A stretch of 64,000 nucleotides of DNA from Narthecium ossifragum (lineage: Eukaryota > Streptophyta > Magnoliopsida > Dioscoreales > Nartheciaceae). The DNA is taken from positions 4,199,869 through 4,263,868 of the forward strand of contig OY986967.1 of the NCBI GenBank assembly GCA_963920575.1. The letters run 5' to 3'. This document shows positions 1-11,022 of the stretch, one piece after another. Position 1 is the stretch's first letter, and each line of letters opens with the position of its first letter. The position numbers and the translations under genes are program-made. The notes under the pieces are model-generated. The model made no database searches. It was not told the DNA's origin and worked only from the letters and a program-made list of their open reading frames with translations.

Positions 1-465
1 CCACTTTCCTTTAATTTTGATATATTTGTGATTATGACTCAAATGTTAATAGGATTTTCTGTGTTTTTAGGATTAATTTAACTAGATTCAACATATAGAT
101 TCAACATTTGGCAGATTTACACGCCTACTATAATGAGAAGACGATTCAACATATAATGTCTCTCTTTGGTCTTAAAGTGCTCCCATGTTTAGACATTAAA
201 CATCAGAGTAAGTAATTTATCATCAAGCATGTAATGTTACACATTTGTTTGATGTTCTTGAGTTCGCTTGTATATAAAAATACAGGTCTAACCACCAGGG
301 GATGTATTGCCGACTCAAGAATACATGAAAGCTACTATAGGTACAACCATGGGATACACACATCACGTTTTTTATGTTGACCCATTGAGTTGCCACGAGG
401 GCCACCGATATGATGAAGGTGTCAGTCGGGACCACAGAGTTGATTGTATGTCGTCAACATCTTGA
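1..465. other. Window start, no gene assigned
   Basis: AT-rich sequence upstream of the transposase fragment. It may belong to the same element, but its coding sense could not be followed through stops. Confidence 0.5.
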
Positions 466-909
466 AACCCCTCGATAAGTGTTGATGTTGAAGATCATCA
501 TGATGATTCCGATGATGGTTGGATCGAGGATACTACATTGAGTAATGAGCAAATACATCATGACGAAGGTATTGACGATCCAGTGCCACTTACTCCAACA
601 CAATATGAAGACGAGTTACTGGATGAATTTTCAGATGATGAGTGGGTCGACCACATGACAATGAAGAAGACTATAGTTGGGGTAATTGAAAACCCGATCC
701 CATTCAATGGTGAATTCTACAAGAAGCAGATATTCGAGACCAATGCATCACTTATACATGCTCTTCAACAGTTCCAACTTCGAAGATTTACAGAATATTA
801 CACTATCAAGTCTGGGCTGACAGTGTTGACCGTCAAGTGTCTTAATCCTGATTGTCTTTGATGTCTACATGCGTCAGCTTGTAAAGAGTCTTCTTACTTT
901 TAGAATTGC
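466..909 (+). pseudogene. MuDR-type transposase N-terminal domain fragment (broken)
   Basis: The reading frame is open from 466 to a TGA at 859-861. It starts with an acidic stretch rich in Asp, Glu and His, followed by a segment of the type seen in the DNA-binding N-terminal domain of plant Mutator transposases: a conserved Phe near the start, an Ala-Leu-X-X-Phe core, and the Cys-X4-Cys zinc-type end at 'VKCLNPDC'. In that family a Trp follows shortly after the second Cys. Here Leu and then TGA follow, and the frame continues beyond the stop with 'CLHAS', so a nonsense change (TGG to TGA is one possibility) is likely. No DDE core or SWIM finger follows, so only the amino-terminal part is present. 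The true start is unclear because no ATG lies at the head of the frame. Family assignment rests on pattern recognition only. Confidence 0.5.
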
Positions 910-938
910 TTTTGGGTGTGTGATTAGTGTGCGTAGGT

Positions 939-1360
939 GCTGGTGGTTTTACTAAGACGTAACATAAAGTTACATCTTAGTAGGATGCCTCATGATAAGT
1001 GGAAGAGCTGGTGGTCCTATTAAGACGTAACTTGGCGCAAGTTTTGTAAGATAAGGAGATTTCACTTAATGTATATTCCCCGTGAAGAGAATGCTATAGC
1101 TGATGGTGATGTAGAGACTGCTCGAAGAGAAGCGACAGGTCGGAATCAAGTTTCTTGGGGTCACCAGGTTTATTAGGTGTCGCTTATGATGTAATAAGCA
1201 ACATTTCAGAGCTATTTGTGTCTCTGGATTGGCCTGTAGTGTAGTTGTTAGCCTACGGGCTTAACTTTTTTTTAAAAAAATTTAGAGTTACGTCTTACTT
1301 AACTCAACCGTAGCTGCAACTTACGGTTCTAGAACCGGGATGTAATAAGCCAACGGCGCT
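939..1360. repeat. Cluster of inverted and direct TTACGTCTTA-like repeats
   Basis: The motif AAGACGTAAC and its complement GTTACRTCTTA recur in both orientations (about 953-982, 1020-1032, 1288-1300). One pair forms a hairpin at 953-982 with 14-bp arms around a 2-nt centre. A block starting 'gctggtggt' and ending in the motif is repeated directly about 69 bp apart. The related motif GATGTAATAAGC occurs near 1190 and 1340. Dense two-orientation short repeats are typical of the subterminal regions of plant DNA transposons, but no terminal repeat or TSD was found, so the element is unnamed. Confidence 0.4.
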
Positions 1361-1850
1361 GACGTGGCCAGGGGAGGCATATCCTCGTAAATATTATCTC
1401 AATGGGTATATTTTAATAGTATTTTATTAAAATACTATTATTTTAAAAAATTCATATTAGTTAGAATTCGTTACAATCGGTTTTAAAAAAATAACAGCTC
1501 GCGTGTGTTGTTGATCCAGAAAACGAAGAAATTAGGAGGAAGACAACGCCGATAAGGAAAATTGGCTTGATCGAGGCCAGTGTGACACACTGTGACCTTA
1601 AGCTCTATTTGCCCACCACTCTTTTCTTCTAGTTTTTAAAGTAACAAGCTCATAGGGTACAACAATCCACCTTAATTGGAGGGAAACAGGGTCGTCCGAT
1701 CGCCCTTCGAGCCTCAAGAGAAAATGTAGTGATGATTGGATGAAAAGTGAGGATAGGAATGGGAATAAAAATGGGGATTGGAGGGCATTTGGCTGCAAAG
1801 CATGGATAAAATCGGCTTAACCTGGGATAGGGATTCCCCATTCCCGAACC
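1361..1850. other. Spacer left of the solo LTR
   Basis: AT-rich and then mixed DNA. The last 70 bp end in CCCCATTCCCGAACCAAAC, the complement of a GTTTGGTTCGGG end, so a second MITE of the 4169-type family may end here. No gene was seen. Confidence 0.4.
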
Positions 1851-1855
1851 AAACA

Positions 1856-4154
1856 TGTCGCGCCCCGACCCGCGTAGGCCCAACCGGGCAGGGCGACGCG
1901 AACCGGAACTTAACCTACTGCGGAAATTTGGCGAGGTTTCCCTCTAATCGTAGTGGTTACCCTAATAAGCATAATCATCCTGTAATAAACAACAATTATA
2001 AAGCTCAACACACAAAGCTGGAATATAGTACAAATCCTCAACAGGGAATGTTATACAAAATCGCTCCCGTAGGAGACTATCTAACCAAGGTGTACACGGA
2101 CAGATCACAGCTCCTCAAGCTCCGCCAGACGCCGCCACGTCACCGAACACCTGCCCGGTAGGGGAAACCGAAGAAGAGCTAGCGCCAGCACCTGCAAAAC
2201 GCAGCCCGGGTAGGTGTGAGCACTAAGCTCAGCAGGGACACTACACTACGACACTCACAAAGGAAGGGAACACAACAGTGTCGTCCCCAAGCAAAGCCTA
2301 GGTGTATCACAGGGGTCCCATAACCCCACCGGATACCCCTGAGAGCCCCAGTCGTGGTCTTCCAGCGAACTGGTCACACACTGGGTCACACTCAGTAAGA
2401 CAGGAAACGGCACTGCCAACTCACGACAGGATCCTGGGCACTGTCGGCGGGTAGCACCGCTGGGTAGTCACACCTGCCACCCAAGAGTTCTAGAAGGATT
2501 GGGTACCGGCTACACCACGACTTGGCTCAAGGCCGACACGACCTCTAAACATCAAGCACAACAGTATTCATGTCCAACTAACCCTATCATCGAAAAGACT
2601 GAATACTACAAATCGAGTCCTGGACCAAGCTACCCGCACGGTCCTAAGAGATAGATCGGGGCTAACCGGAAGCCCCGGATCGGCAACGCCCTAACAGATG
2701 CAACTAATGCACAACACAATGCATGCTATGAACATGCGCAGAAAAGATACATGTAAGCATGCAGCAGGATGTGATGATATAAATACAAGGTCTGGGCACG
2801 GCACCCTGCCGGCCCGGGGTGGTGAACAGATAAATAAGGTCTAAGGACTGCTGCAGTGGTACCACTATCAACCGCCAACAGTCCACACAACACCTGCACC
2901 GGGAAACAACCCCGCAAACAACAGTTCACAATGTGCAACAAGTAATGTGGCCCTCGGCGAACGCCGGCGTGAGAGGCTAGGGAAAGCAGTAGGGCCACCC
3001 GCCCGTTTATTCTAAACATCCCGGGAGTCATCACTCCCCCGGTTCACCACTGCCCCTATATAGGGCTAACATGCTTAATGTTATGTACAAGGTATAAAAC
3101 AATAAAGAAAACCAACATACAAAGCCCCTTGGGCAAAACTAGTCAAAACCCTCTCTTCTACCAAAGGATCGATCATCCCCTAGGGTAGGATCGATCCTCT
3201 CAGCAACAGAGAGTAAAGCCTCACTGTCGAGACAAAAGGATCGATCCTTCCTCTTAGGAGGATCGATCATTTTCGCGACAGAGAGCACCCTTCAGATCGC
3301 ACCACGAGTGATCGATCCTTCCTCACAGGAGGATCGATCCTCTTCGCGACGAAGGACAGCCATGCTCCCCAAGAACCAGGATCGATCCTCACCAAGCTCG
3401 TGATCGATCCTTCATCGGGCGGAGCATGACTAACCCAGAAGATCGATCCTTCCTCAAGGGAAGATCGATCATGATGGGTTCCGCGGCGTCCTTCCGGCGA
3501 AGAATACCGCCGGAAGAGACAACCAAAAACCACGAAACTCTGGGATCTGATAGATCAGGATCCCACGAGTCCAAAACCGGTTAAAACACAAGAAACCAAC
3601 ATGCTAATCACAAGATCTAAGCATTAAACCACAGATCAAACCGGAAAACTCAAAACCCCGAAGAGAGATGTCGGTAGGATCCCTACCGGAGCAAACACAG
3701 CTTAGATCCAAGCAGCTAGGCCTTGGATCGTCCTCAACACCTTCGAAAATCCCAAGATCCGAGCTCAAATCGTCGGATTTTCAAAAGGATTTCAAAGAAG
3801 AAGGTTCGTCTGCTTTATAGGCAAACGAACCGACCTATGAAGGATCGATTCTTACCAAATGAAGGATCGATCACCTCATGACGATCTCACTTGACTTTCT
3901 GGCACAAGAGGATCGATCTCTTAGCTAGAGAGGATCGATCCTTTGTGTGCTGAAAGCTAAACTTAGGCGAGAATTCAAGCCTAAGTCCGGATCTTTCGAT
4001 CCCGGGTCCCACTAACCATCCTAAGCAAACATTACCACAAACAAGGTCAGTGTGTGTACAAGCGCGAGTGTGGAACTAGCCGACAAGGTGCAATTTACCA
4101 AATTGCCCTTGCGGTCCACAGCGAGCCACAGGAGGGGAGGGACGGGTCCTCACA
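1856..4154 (-). mobile_element. Solo LTR of a Ty3/gypsy-type retrotransposon, 5-bp TSD AAACA
   Basis: The segment reads TGTCGCGCCCCGACC... at its left end and ...GGTCCTCACA at its right end. It is bounded by AAACA at 1851-1855 and AAACA at 4155-4159. Read on the minus strand it is a TG...CA LTR of 2299 bp. Its outer ends match the LTRs of the element at 49243-53699, including the palindrome GCAATTTACCAAATTGC at 4090-4106. No PBS, polypurine tract or coding region adjoins it, so it is a solo LTR, the usual product of LTR-LTR recombination. It holds a striking GATCGATC array (listed separately). Confidence 0.88.
3167..3940. repeat. Paired GATCGATC palindrome array (22-bp spacing) in the solo LTR
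   Basis: GATCGATC starts at 3167/3189, 3239/3261, 3310/3332, 3380/3402, 3441/3463, 3843/3865 (first copy ends GATT) and 3911/3933. Every pair is exactly 22 bp apart. Successive pairs are 72, 71, 70, 61, then (after a gap) 68 bp apart. The array lies about 220-990 bp inside the LTR start on the minus strand, i.e. in the U3 portion. Confidence 0.95.
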
Positions 4155-4219
4155 AAACAAGTCATTCCGTTTGGTTCGGGGTTAAGGGGGGTAGGGGTTA
4201 GATGGGGTTAGAAAAAGTG

Positions 4220-4526
4220 GAGTTCTGTTTGGGTGCTCCCATGCTACCAACGGTGACGATCTTATCAATTCCATCCAACGGCCCCGATGTTGCCAACGCA
4301 TTAGTAACATTGTTGAAGCCATTTAAGCCGAGCCAAGCAAACTCTTGTTTTGTTTCTCCATTCCCAATCTCTCGCAGCAAGACTCTTGTTTTCTTTCTCC
4401 ATTCCAAATCTCTCGATCCCTCGCAGCAAGCAACCACCTTCGGCGTCAACGCTCCTCCATCGCCGGAGCTCCTCCAACGCCAACGCCGCCTCATCTCCTC
4501 CATCGCCGGATCTCCTCCGACGCCTC
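4220..4526 (+). repeat. Left terminal inverted repeat of the FAR1-type MULE
   Basis: The segment is inverted relative to 11023-11460, sharing the outer GAGTTCTGTTTGGGTG end, the 'CAACGGTGACGATCTTATC' block and the inner end at 'CTCCTCCGACGCCTC'. ORFs in several frames here are products of the proline/serine-rich TIR sequence rather than genes. Confidence 0.85.
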
Positions 4527-5011
4527 GTATTCTTCAGCCTCCATTTTTGACAAGGCAAACGGAAGGTAGTATCAATTCTTCATTGCATTCTTCATTACGG
4601 CAAATTGTTGTGACTTCATTGATGCCCTTCCATTCCGGTGGACAATGGCCTTCAATCACAATTGCATATAGAGTAGGCAGTGTGCACCCTGATGGAGATA
4701 ACAAGAAATTACCAAGGTCCTGCAGAGAGCCAAATGATCCATGCTCTCGCGTCTCTCTTTCGCGATTCACTTGTCTAGTTTGTTCTTATTCATATAGATT
4801 AGTTTGTTGCATGAAGAGGTATCAACAACCCAAAAGTGACCCCACTGAGCTTTCAATAATGAAGTTTATTTTAACTAGATGGGTAGGTAGTTAATGAGTC
4901 CTTCATGTCATTAATTTAAGTGCAACTAAATGTCTAATGATTATCCTAATCTTGCCATGGAATTAGTAATTTAAGTTACTGTCAAGTGTATGCCTTATTT
5001 TTTCCCTTTCA

Positions 5012-7908
5012 GATGAATCTGTACGGGCAAACAATGGGGAAATTGCAAGTGTTTGGTCATTGGAGTGGAGAGACGTTGACCATGCACATGATTGGTACCT
5101 CCAACATTCGAAACATGTTGGATTTGGTATTCGTATTCATGGTGGCCATAAAGAACATGGTAATGCAGTGTGGAAGGATAGAACTTGGGTATGTAGTAAA
5201 GAAGGTCTGAAAAGACTAAAGACAAAGACTACATATGTAGAGTTTGAACGGGCATAAACGAGATGTGGATGTGAGGCTATGTTCGGTGTCAAGTGACAAG
5301 CAAATGGGTTTTATTGGGCCAACAAGTGGGAAGCAAGGCATAATCGCCCATTATTTACACCAACAAAGTCTTAGTTTATCCCATGTCATAGGAGGATAGA
5401 CAAGTTCCATCAGATCAGATGTGATGACGCCAAAGCAGCTGGTTTACGGCTTAAGCAAGCTCATGATCTTATGGCTATACAAGCTAGTGGGAGAGAGTTG
5501 TTGGGTTTTACAAAACAAGACCTACGAAATTACTTTGTGAATAGAAAGGGTCCACCGGATGTAGATGGAGGTGCCCGAGCCAGGGCCGGCCTTGAGTTTT
5601 TCTGGGCCCAAGGCGGAAGATAAAAATAGGGCCCCGTACCTTCTAAAATATATAAAAAAATTTCACTTCGAAAAACAAACTTTATGAGAAACATAGACTG
5701 ACTAAGATCATCATTTTGATTTGTTCCTGCATTCTCAATTTCATTCATCAATTGATCATGTTCTTCACCTCATTCTTATTCTCATTCTCTTGTATGGTTG
5801 CATCTGCTAAAGTATGTGATTCTTTATCAATTATATTCAAGTACTTACTATGAGATCCGGCTTTGAAGCTTCATTAATGCATCTCTTTTTTGCTTTTCTT
5901 TTCTTTTTTGAGCACCAAAAGATACTTTTTAATAGGAGCCATAAACTACAAAGTATCAGTCTCTTCCACGATGAGTAAATGAAATGAGTACCTCGACGGG
6001 GTCGCCAAGGAGCGAGAGCGAGTATGCGATAACTAATCTCCCACACAAAACCCTTGTCTCTATCTCTCTCTTCTCTCCTTTTTTCCTTCCTCTGCCGCAA
6101 CCACCCACAATCAGACCTTTTTTTCTTTCCTCTGCTGCAGCCACCCACCCCACCCGCATGCTCCACACGAGGCTTTTTCTCTCAAAACCTCTCTTCTCTC
6201 TCACCCGTACAAACTCTTTACAACCCTAACTTCTAGCTGCGGGTTCTACCTCCTTTTTTAAACCACATATTTAGGGTATTGGAATTAGAGAGAAAATCAA
6301 AGTAAACTTGAGCTCTAATTAATTACATGAACTAATCAATTAGTAAACCCAATTTAGACTTAATGAGATATGATCTAATCAATTAAAGAGATCCTAATAG
6401 GAATTATATAACTTAGAGAAAAAAAAAATTTGGGCCCCCTAGGATTGTGGGCCCTAGGCACAGGCCTCTTGGGCCTTGCCTCAGGGCCGGCTCTGGCCCA
6501 AGCTATACTCAATTACTTCGGTGACCAATGTGAACAGAACTCACTCTTCTTTTTCAAAGCACAACTGGATCCTCTTGGATTTATAAGTAATATATTTTGG
6601 TCCGACCCCTACATGCAAGTTGATTATGAATGTTTTGGTGATTCCGTATCATTCGATACTACATTCCGGACCAATAAAGCGAAAATGCCACTTGGGGTTT
6701 TCATTGGTGTGAACCATCATAGACAACAAGTTGTGTTTGGTACATGCTTGTTATATGATGAAACTGCAAATACGTTTAGGTGGTTGTTCGAGACATTCCT
6801 CCATTGCATGAAAGGGAAAATGCCCCAATCGATATTCATAGACCAAGATGTTGCTATGATGGCTGCCATTCCTACTATCCTCACAGAGTCTTGACACTTT
6901 TTATGTGCGTGGCATACCAATCAAAATGCCATGAAAAATCTCGGGGCTTTATTCTGCAATTCTGATTTCAAGCGGGCTTGGGACTACTTGTTGTGGAGTG
7001 GGGACGAGTTAGATTTCGAAGAAAGTTGGGGAGGGATGATAGATGAACACGGGCTCCAGAATAATGAGTGGTTGAAGAGAACATATAGCTTGCATCACAT
7101 GTGGGCTCCTTTGTTTGTTCGGGATACTTTTTGTGCAGGTAAAAGGACTACACAAACCAGTGAAAGCTTTAATGCTAGACTGCGGTCCAACGTTAAGTGC
7201 GATCTTAGTTTGAAGCATTTTTTCCATCATTTCCAAAGAGCGATCGACGACCTTAGATATAACGAGTTGGAAGTAAATTTTAACATGTTGAACAAACTGC
7301 CCAATAAGATTGGTTACGACCCCTTAATTGATGATGCGGCCAATTTGTACACGCCCACTATGTTTGATGTGTTTCAAAAAGAGGTTATAAAGGTGCCTTA
7401 CATGAAGATAGACTCTAAGCACACTACTGTTGATTGCGAGGACTATACCCTCCACATGTGTACTTGCTTGCATGATTGCAGCCAGGCCACCAAATATGTT
7501 GTGAGTTTTAACCAGACGCTCTACTCATGCAGCTGCAAGCACTTAACTTATGTTGGGGTGCTCTGTTGCCACATCATAGGCGTTATGCAAATGAAAGGCT
7601 TTGTAGGCCAGATTCCAAAGCAATATGTTAGCAAGAGGTGGAGTAGGTTTGCTAGGGATGTCTCAGCATGCACATTAGTGTGCACTGAGAAAGACACAAA
7701 GCGGCGAGTTGCACTAACACAACGAAGACTGCTCGTTGAGTATGGCTCAATAATTACAAAATTTTCCTCGGGCGAGGCAACTTAGCCCGAGTTTGATAGG
7801 ATTCTAGACTTGCTTGTGGATACTATGCAGCGGATCTCTATCAGCAAAGTGGTTGAGTTAGGACCCAAAGTAGATGGTCCTTTGAGTGGTTCTAATCTAA
7901 ATATCTAA
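5012..7908 (+). pseudogene. FAR1/FHY3-like MULE transposase, decayed
   Basis: Reading begins after a splice-acceptor-like TTTCAG ending at 5012. The FAR1 N-terminal domain (5012-5255) shows 'HDWYLQHSKHVGF' and 'TWVCSKEG'; stops occur at 5255 and shortly after. A hAT MITE (5581-6495) interrupts the gene; the frame resumes at 'AILNYFGDQC'. The catalytic domain shows 'SFDTTFRTNK' (first Asp), 'GVNHHRQQ' and 'IFIDQDVAMM' (second Asp). A TGA at 6892-6894 falls where Arg is usual, just before 'HFLCAWH'. A SWIM finger follows at about 7525-7580 (Cys-Ser-Cys ... Cys-Cys-His). TAG at 7783-7785 interrupts a frame that stays open to TAA at 7906-7908. Plant FAR1/FRS proteins arose from such transposases. 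This copy lies between MULE TIRs, so it is a transposase relic rather than a domesticated factor. Confidence 0.85.
5581..6495. mobile_element. hAT-type MITE inserted in the FAR1-like transposase
   Basis: The ends read CAGGGCCGGCCTTGAG (left) and, inverted, CAGAGCCGGCCCTGAG (right), a TIR typical of Tip100-like hAT elements. The flanks carry an 8-bp TSD with one mismatch: GCCCGAGC at 5573-5580 and GCCCAAGC at 6496-6503. The 915-bp body has no transposase domain; its pyrimidine-rich centre gives spurious ORFs on both strands. Excision in silico restores transposase homology across the site. Confidence 0.85.
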
Positions 7909-8531
7909 TAATTCAAGATGGGAAAGACGTGGTCGTCAGCAGGCTAAAGCGAAGGGAGGCTAAGAATAAGGGAAGTAAGAGGTTGAAAGGGATTGTCGAG
8001 AAGATTAGAAGGAAGCGAAGAAAGGCTCGTGTAGAACCACAGTCGTCATCACTACCAATACCACGCCAGCCATCATCATGGCCAGTACTAGCACGCTGCC
8101 ACCTTGTACTACACGATGATCCGCATGTATATAAAACTCCTATTACACATCTTTTGATCATCATTTAGTTATGTGAAAATAACTTGAGATAACTTTTAAC
8201 TATCTACCACTTTTCCTTATTTTATGCAGGATGGGCTCGATGACGCAGGAGATGCCCACGAGGCGCATGCCCAGTGCTCAAGTGCACCTAGATGATGCCA
8301 GAGTTTATAATTTGTGGTAATGGGCTGCTCAGAATTGCATACTTAAAGATAATGTGTCCATGCAAAGACATTTATTTTCTATATTCTCAACCTTTACTTA
8401 TTATAGTGATTGTCTTGCTATCTTTTTGTGGAGCATATGATATATATTCACTCAACTTTGCACATATTAAGATGGTGGAGAAGAGAGTGAGGAGGGCCGA
8501 GCAAAGAAGAGGATGATCAACTGCATTTTTT

Positions 8532-8770
8532 TTATGTAATTGGATTTTTTTTCTTTGATGTTGGTATAGGGTGGTTTTTGTTGCAACAATTTCAGTCCAA
8601 GTAATGTTTTTGGATGTTGGAGTTGCTTCATTGAGGATGGCGTAAGTGGATTTTTTTTGCCTTCTTTGCTCCTGGTATAGCGTGGTTTTTGTTGTGACAA
8701 TTCCATTCCCATTGGATTTTTTGGCTATTGGAGTTGTTGTGTTGTGAACGGTGTAATTTCTTTGTTGTGG
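8532..8770 (+). repeat. Two-copy degenerate tandem repeat, about 112-bp unit
   Basis: Blocks beginning 'TTGGATTTTTT', continuing with 'GGTATAGSGTGGTTTTTGTTG' and ending with 'TTGGAGTTG' recur at about 8539-8640 and 8650-8760. The repeat lies between the transposase and the right TIR of the MULE. No gene was recognised in 7909-9001; the stretch 7912-8160 contains a basic, Lys/Arg-rich frame that may be a transposase tail. Confidence 0.55.
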
Positions 8771-9148
8771 AGGCTTATCTTCTGGTTTCCAGGTGTACAA
8801 AGAAACATGTAAGCATTTTGCTCATCTAGGAATGCAATCAACTCAAATCCTATTAATCAACTGCTTATCTATAGGTTTCTAGCATACTTTATTTTCGAAC
8901 ATCTGCATAGGCATATGATGTTGGAAGTTAATCTTCCTAGTTTAACTTGGTTCTTCTTTTTGAATTTGTAGCATAATTGGCGGAGCAGTAGTGATCATTG
9001 GTGTGAGGCCCGCTGGGTCTACCGTGCGACAAGATGCCTGCGCCTGGAGGGCGGGGCTGAGTCGGGTAGCCGGGTAAGCAATCCCACAACGCCTGGGTAT
9101 GGTCCGAGGTTCGATATAAGTATATAGTAAGCCCTTAATAGACACAAC

Positions 9149-9250
9149 GCGTTTTAAAGCCGTGCTGGCAGTGATCCGTCAGAAAAACTCTAAGGTTAAG
9201 CGTGCTTGCCTTGGAGCGGTCTCGGGATGGGTGACCTACTGGGAAGTTTT
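9149..9250 (+). promoter_or_regulatory. 5S rRNA-derived Pol III promoter module, Cassandra LTR 1
   Basis: The segment carries the 5S gene's internal control elements: A-box-like AAGGTTAAGCGTGCTTG, the intermediate element in GGGATGGGTGACC, and a C-box-like CTACTGGGAAGTTTT. Spacing follows plant 5S rRNA. The 5' part of 5S is diverged, so this is not a functional ribosomal gene. Confidence 0.85.
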
Positions 9251-9538
9251 CCCTCGGGTGGATCTTGGTCGGACGGGGAGCCCTCGGGCCGGGGCCCAGT
9301 GGAGGGCCGGGGCGTTACAGTATGGTATCAGAGCCGGTTCCCAGCCGGAAATTGTGCCAGCGAGGACGCTGGGCCTCCAAGGGGGGTGGATTGTGAGGCC
9401 CACTGGGTCTACCGTGCGACAAGATGCCTGCGCCTGGAGGGCGGGGCTGAGTCGGGTAGCCGGGTAAGCAATCCCACAACGCCTGGGTATGGTCCGAGGT
9501 TCGATATAAGTATATAGTAAGCCCTTAATAGACACAAC

Positions 9539-9640
9539 GCGTTTTAAAGCCGTGCTGGCAGTGATCCGTCAGAAAACTCCAAGGTTAAGCGTGCTTGCCT
9601 TGGAGTGGTCCCGGGATGGGTGACCTACTGGGAAGTTTTT
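9539..9640 (+). promoter_or_regulatory. 5S rRNA-derived Pol III promoter module, Cassandra LTR 2
   Basis: Second copy of the 5S-like module with AAGGTTAAGCGTGCTTG and GGGATGGGTGACC. It differs from the LTR 1 copy by only a few substitutions and one indel. Confidence 0.85.
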
Positions 9641-9763
9641 CTAGATTTCTGCGGTGAGCCAAAAGCGGACAATGTTGTGTCGGGTGGGGCCCTCGGGTGG
9701 ATCCTGGTCGGACCGGGAGCCCGCGGGCCGGGGCCCAGTGGAGGGCCGGGGCGTTACAATTGG

Positions 9764-11022
9764 CCTATATCTGGTGCTTTGGGACAGAGAGAAGGACCAA
9801 GAATATACGAAATCCTAACTGGCTCCTGTGGATCATGAAATACAAAAGATAACAGATGTAGATGCCATCAATTAGAAGAAAAGATGAGAGGATAAAGGAA
9901 TCTAATCTGCTAGCTCTCTTTCCAGCTTGATCTGTGTTTAAATTTCATCAATTTGAGAAACAAATTGAACACACTAGTATTGTTAAATTCATTTGAAATA
10001 CAAGAATTCGAATTTGCAAATGTATTCTCACATTGCTTATGAAACAGAAGACATAATATGTTCATAGCAGTCTAGCAATAGAGAAAAAAAAACCATGCCT
10101 GTAGTTGCTTGATGTACATACACATCTTCTCTCTCTTTAGTTTGTACATACACATCTTCTCTCTCTTTAGAAAAGTTTCTCCTCAATTCCACCACAATGG
10201 CAGGCCAAAAGAAATGATACAAAAACAACCCCAAATTCAAACAGTAAATAGGTGTATCTATCAGCACCATAATGGAAGCCGGAAACTCCTTCAGGCACCC
10301 TTGCCATCTACAGCCGATGAATCCGGCTGTGCCACTAGAGGCCTAATCTTTTAAGTGCATTTCTTTTGTTCATGCTATGGTCCATCAAATATGCATGAGT
10401 CTCATTCCGCTTCTGCAAGCCTTTGCGTTAACTCCTCTGGACTAGATATCAAGTTGACACTGAGGACAAAGAAATAACGATACATCAAAATCCTTGAATG
10501 TCTAAGATGATTGCTTAATGTATGACTAAGATGATTGCTTAAAAAGATAAATCGTTTTGCATAGGAAAGGCATTCTTTGAAAAAATTGAGGGTCTCACAT
10601 GTTCTATGATTCTAACAGATATAAAACCTTTTAACAGGGCATGTTAGTTCTGGTTTAAATCACCAATGAACAGTCTCCAAAGATGAAATTAATTGAGTGA
10701 GAGCAATAAATGGGGTTCCAGTTAACAAATCCAAGTAGATCTTTTGATAACCCAATACTAAAGAAAGCTCACCTAATGAGGGAATCTCTTGTGGGTGCCA
10801 TCCTTTCCGACATCCCCTGGAGCTTGTAACATGAATTTGAGAGACAAATTCTCTTGTGAAAGTACCTGAATTGCATGTCCGATGGCTTCAATTGAACCCT
10901 ATAATTGATCATTACTCAGAATTAGTTGGATACCCTTAGGATAAGTATCAAAAAGAGACGAACTTCCTTTTTGGTTAATTCTGCTTAGTGGATGACATGA
11001 AGGGGATCTAGCAGCAACGGTG
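9764..11022. other. MULE interior without a recognised gene
   Basis: AT-rich sequence between the Cassandra insertion and the right TIR. It holds a perfect-register 30-bp tandem duplication at 10111-10140 and 10141-10170 (the first two bases differ), based on TGTACATACACATCTTCTC. No protein family was recognised in any frame. Confidence 0.6.

Larger units (their letters stand above)
9002..9758 (+). mobile_element. Cassandra-type TRIM retrotransposon with 5S rDNA-derived LTRs
   Basis: LTR 1 is 9002-9319 and LTR 2 is 9392-9758, both TGTGAGG...GCGTTACA. The 72-bp internal domain holds the PBS TGGTATCAGAGC (9323-9334, complementary to the initiator-Met tRNA) and a purine tract AAGGGGGGTGGA just before LTR 2. 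The TSD is ATTGG at 8997-9001 and 9759-9763. LTR 1 lacks about 50 bp present in LTR 2. Each LTR contains a segment clearly derived from 5S rRNA. Short length, absence of coding sequence and the 5S module define Cassandra. ORFs spanning the LTRs are not genes. Confidence 0.95.

Noticed and set aside
4202..4894. A 230-codon plus-strand ORF
   Set aside because: It starts outside the MULE TSD and runs through the TIR into the interior; the TIR copy at 11 kb shows the same text without gene context.
6430..6520. An ATG-led N-terminus for the FAR1-like protein at 6430
   Set aside because: The first 22 codons lie in the hAT MITE; the true coding sense enters from 5' of the MITE at 5580.
9149..9250. 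A functional 5S rRNA gene
   Set aside because: The 5' third of 5S is diverged and the segment sits inside a Cassandra LTR with a PBS and TSD.
9320..9391. A tRNA gene suggested by the TGGTATCAGAGC match
   Set aside because: It is only the primer binding site complementary to the initiator-Met tRNA 3' end; no cloverleaf can be formed.
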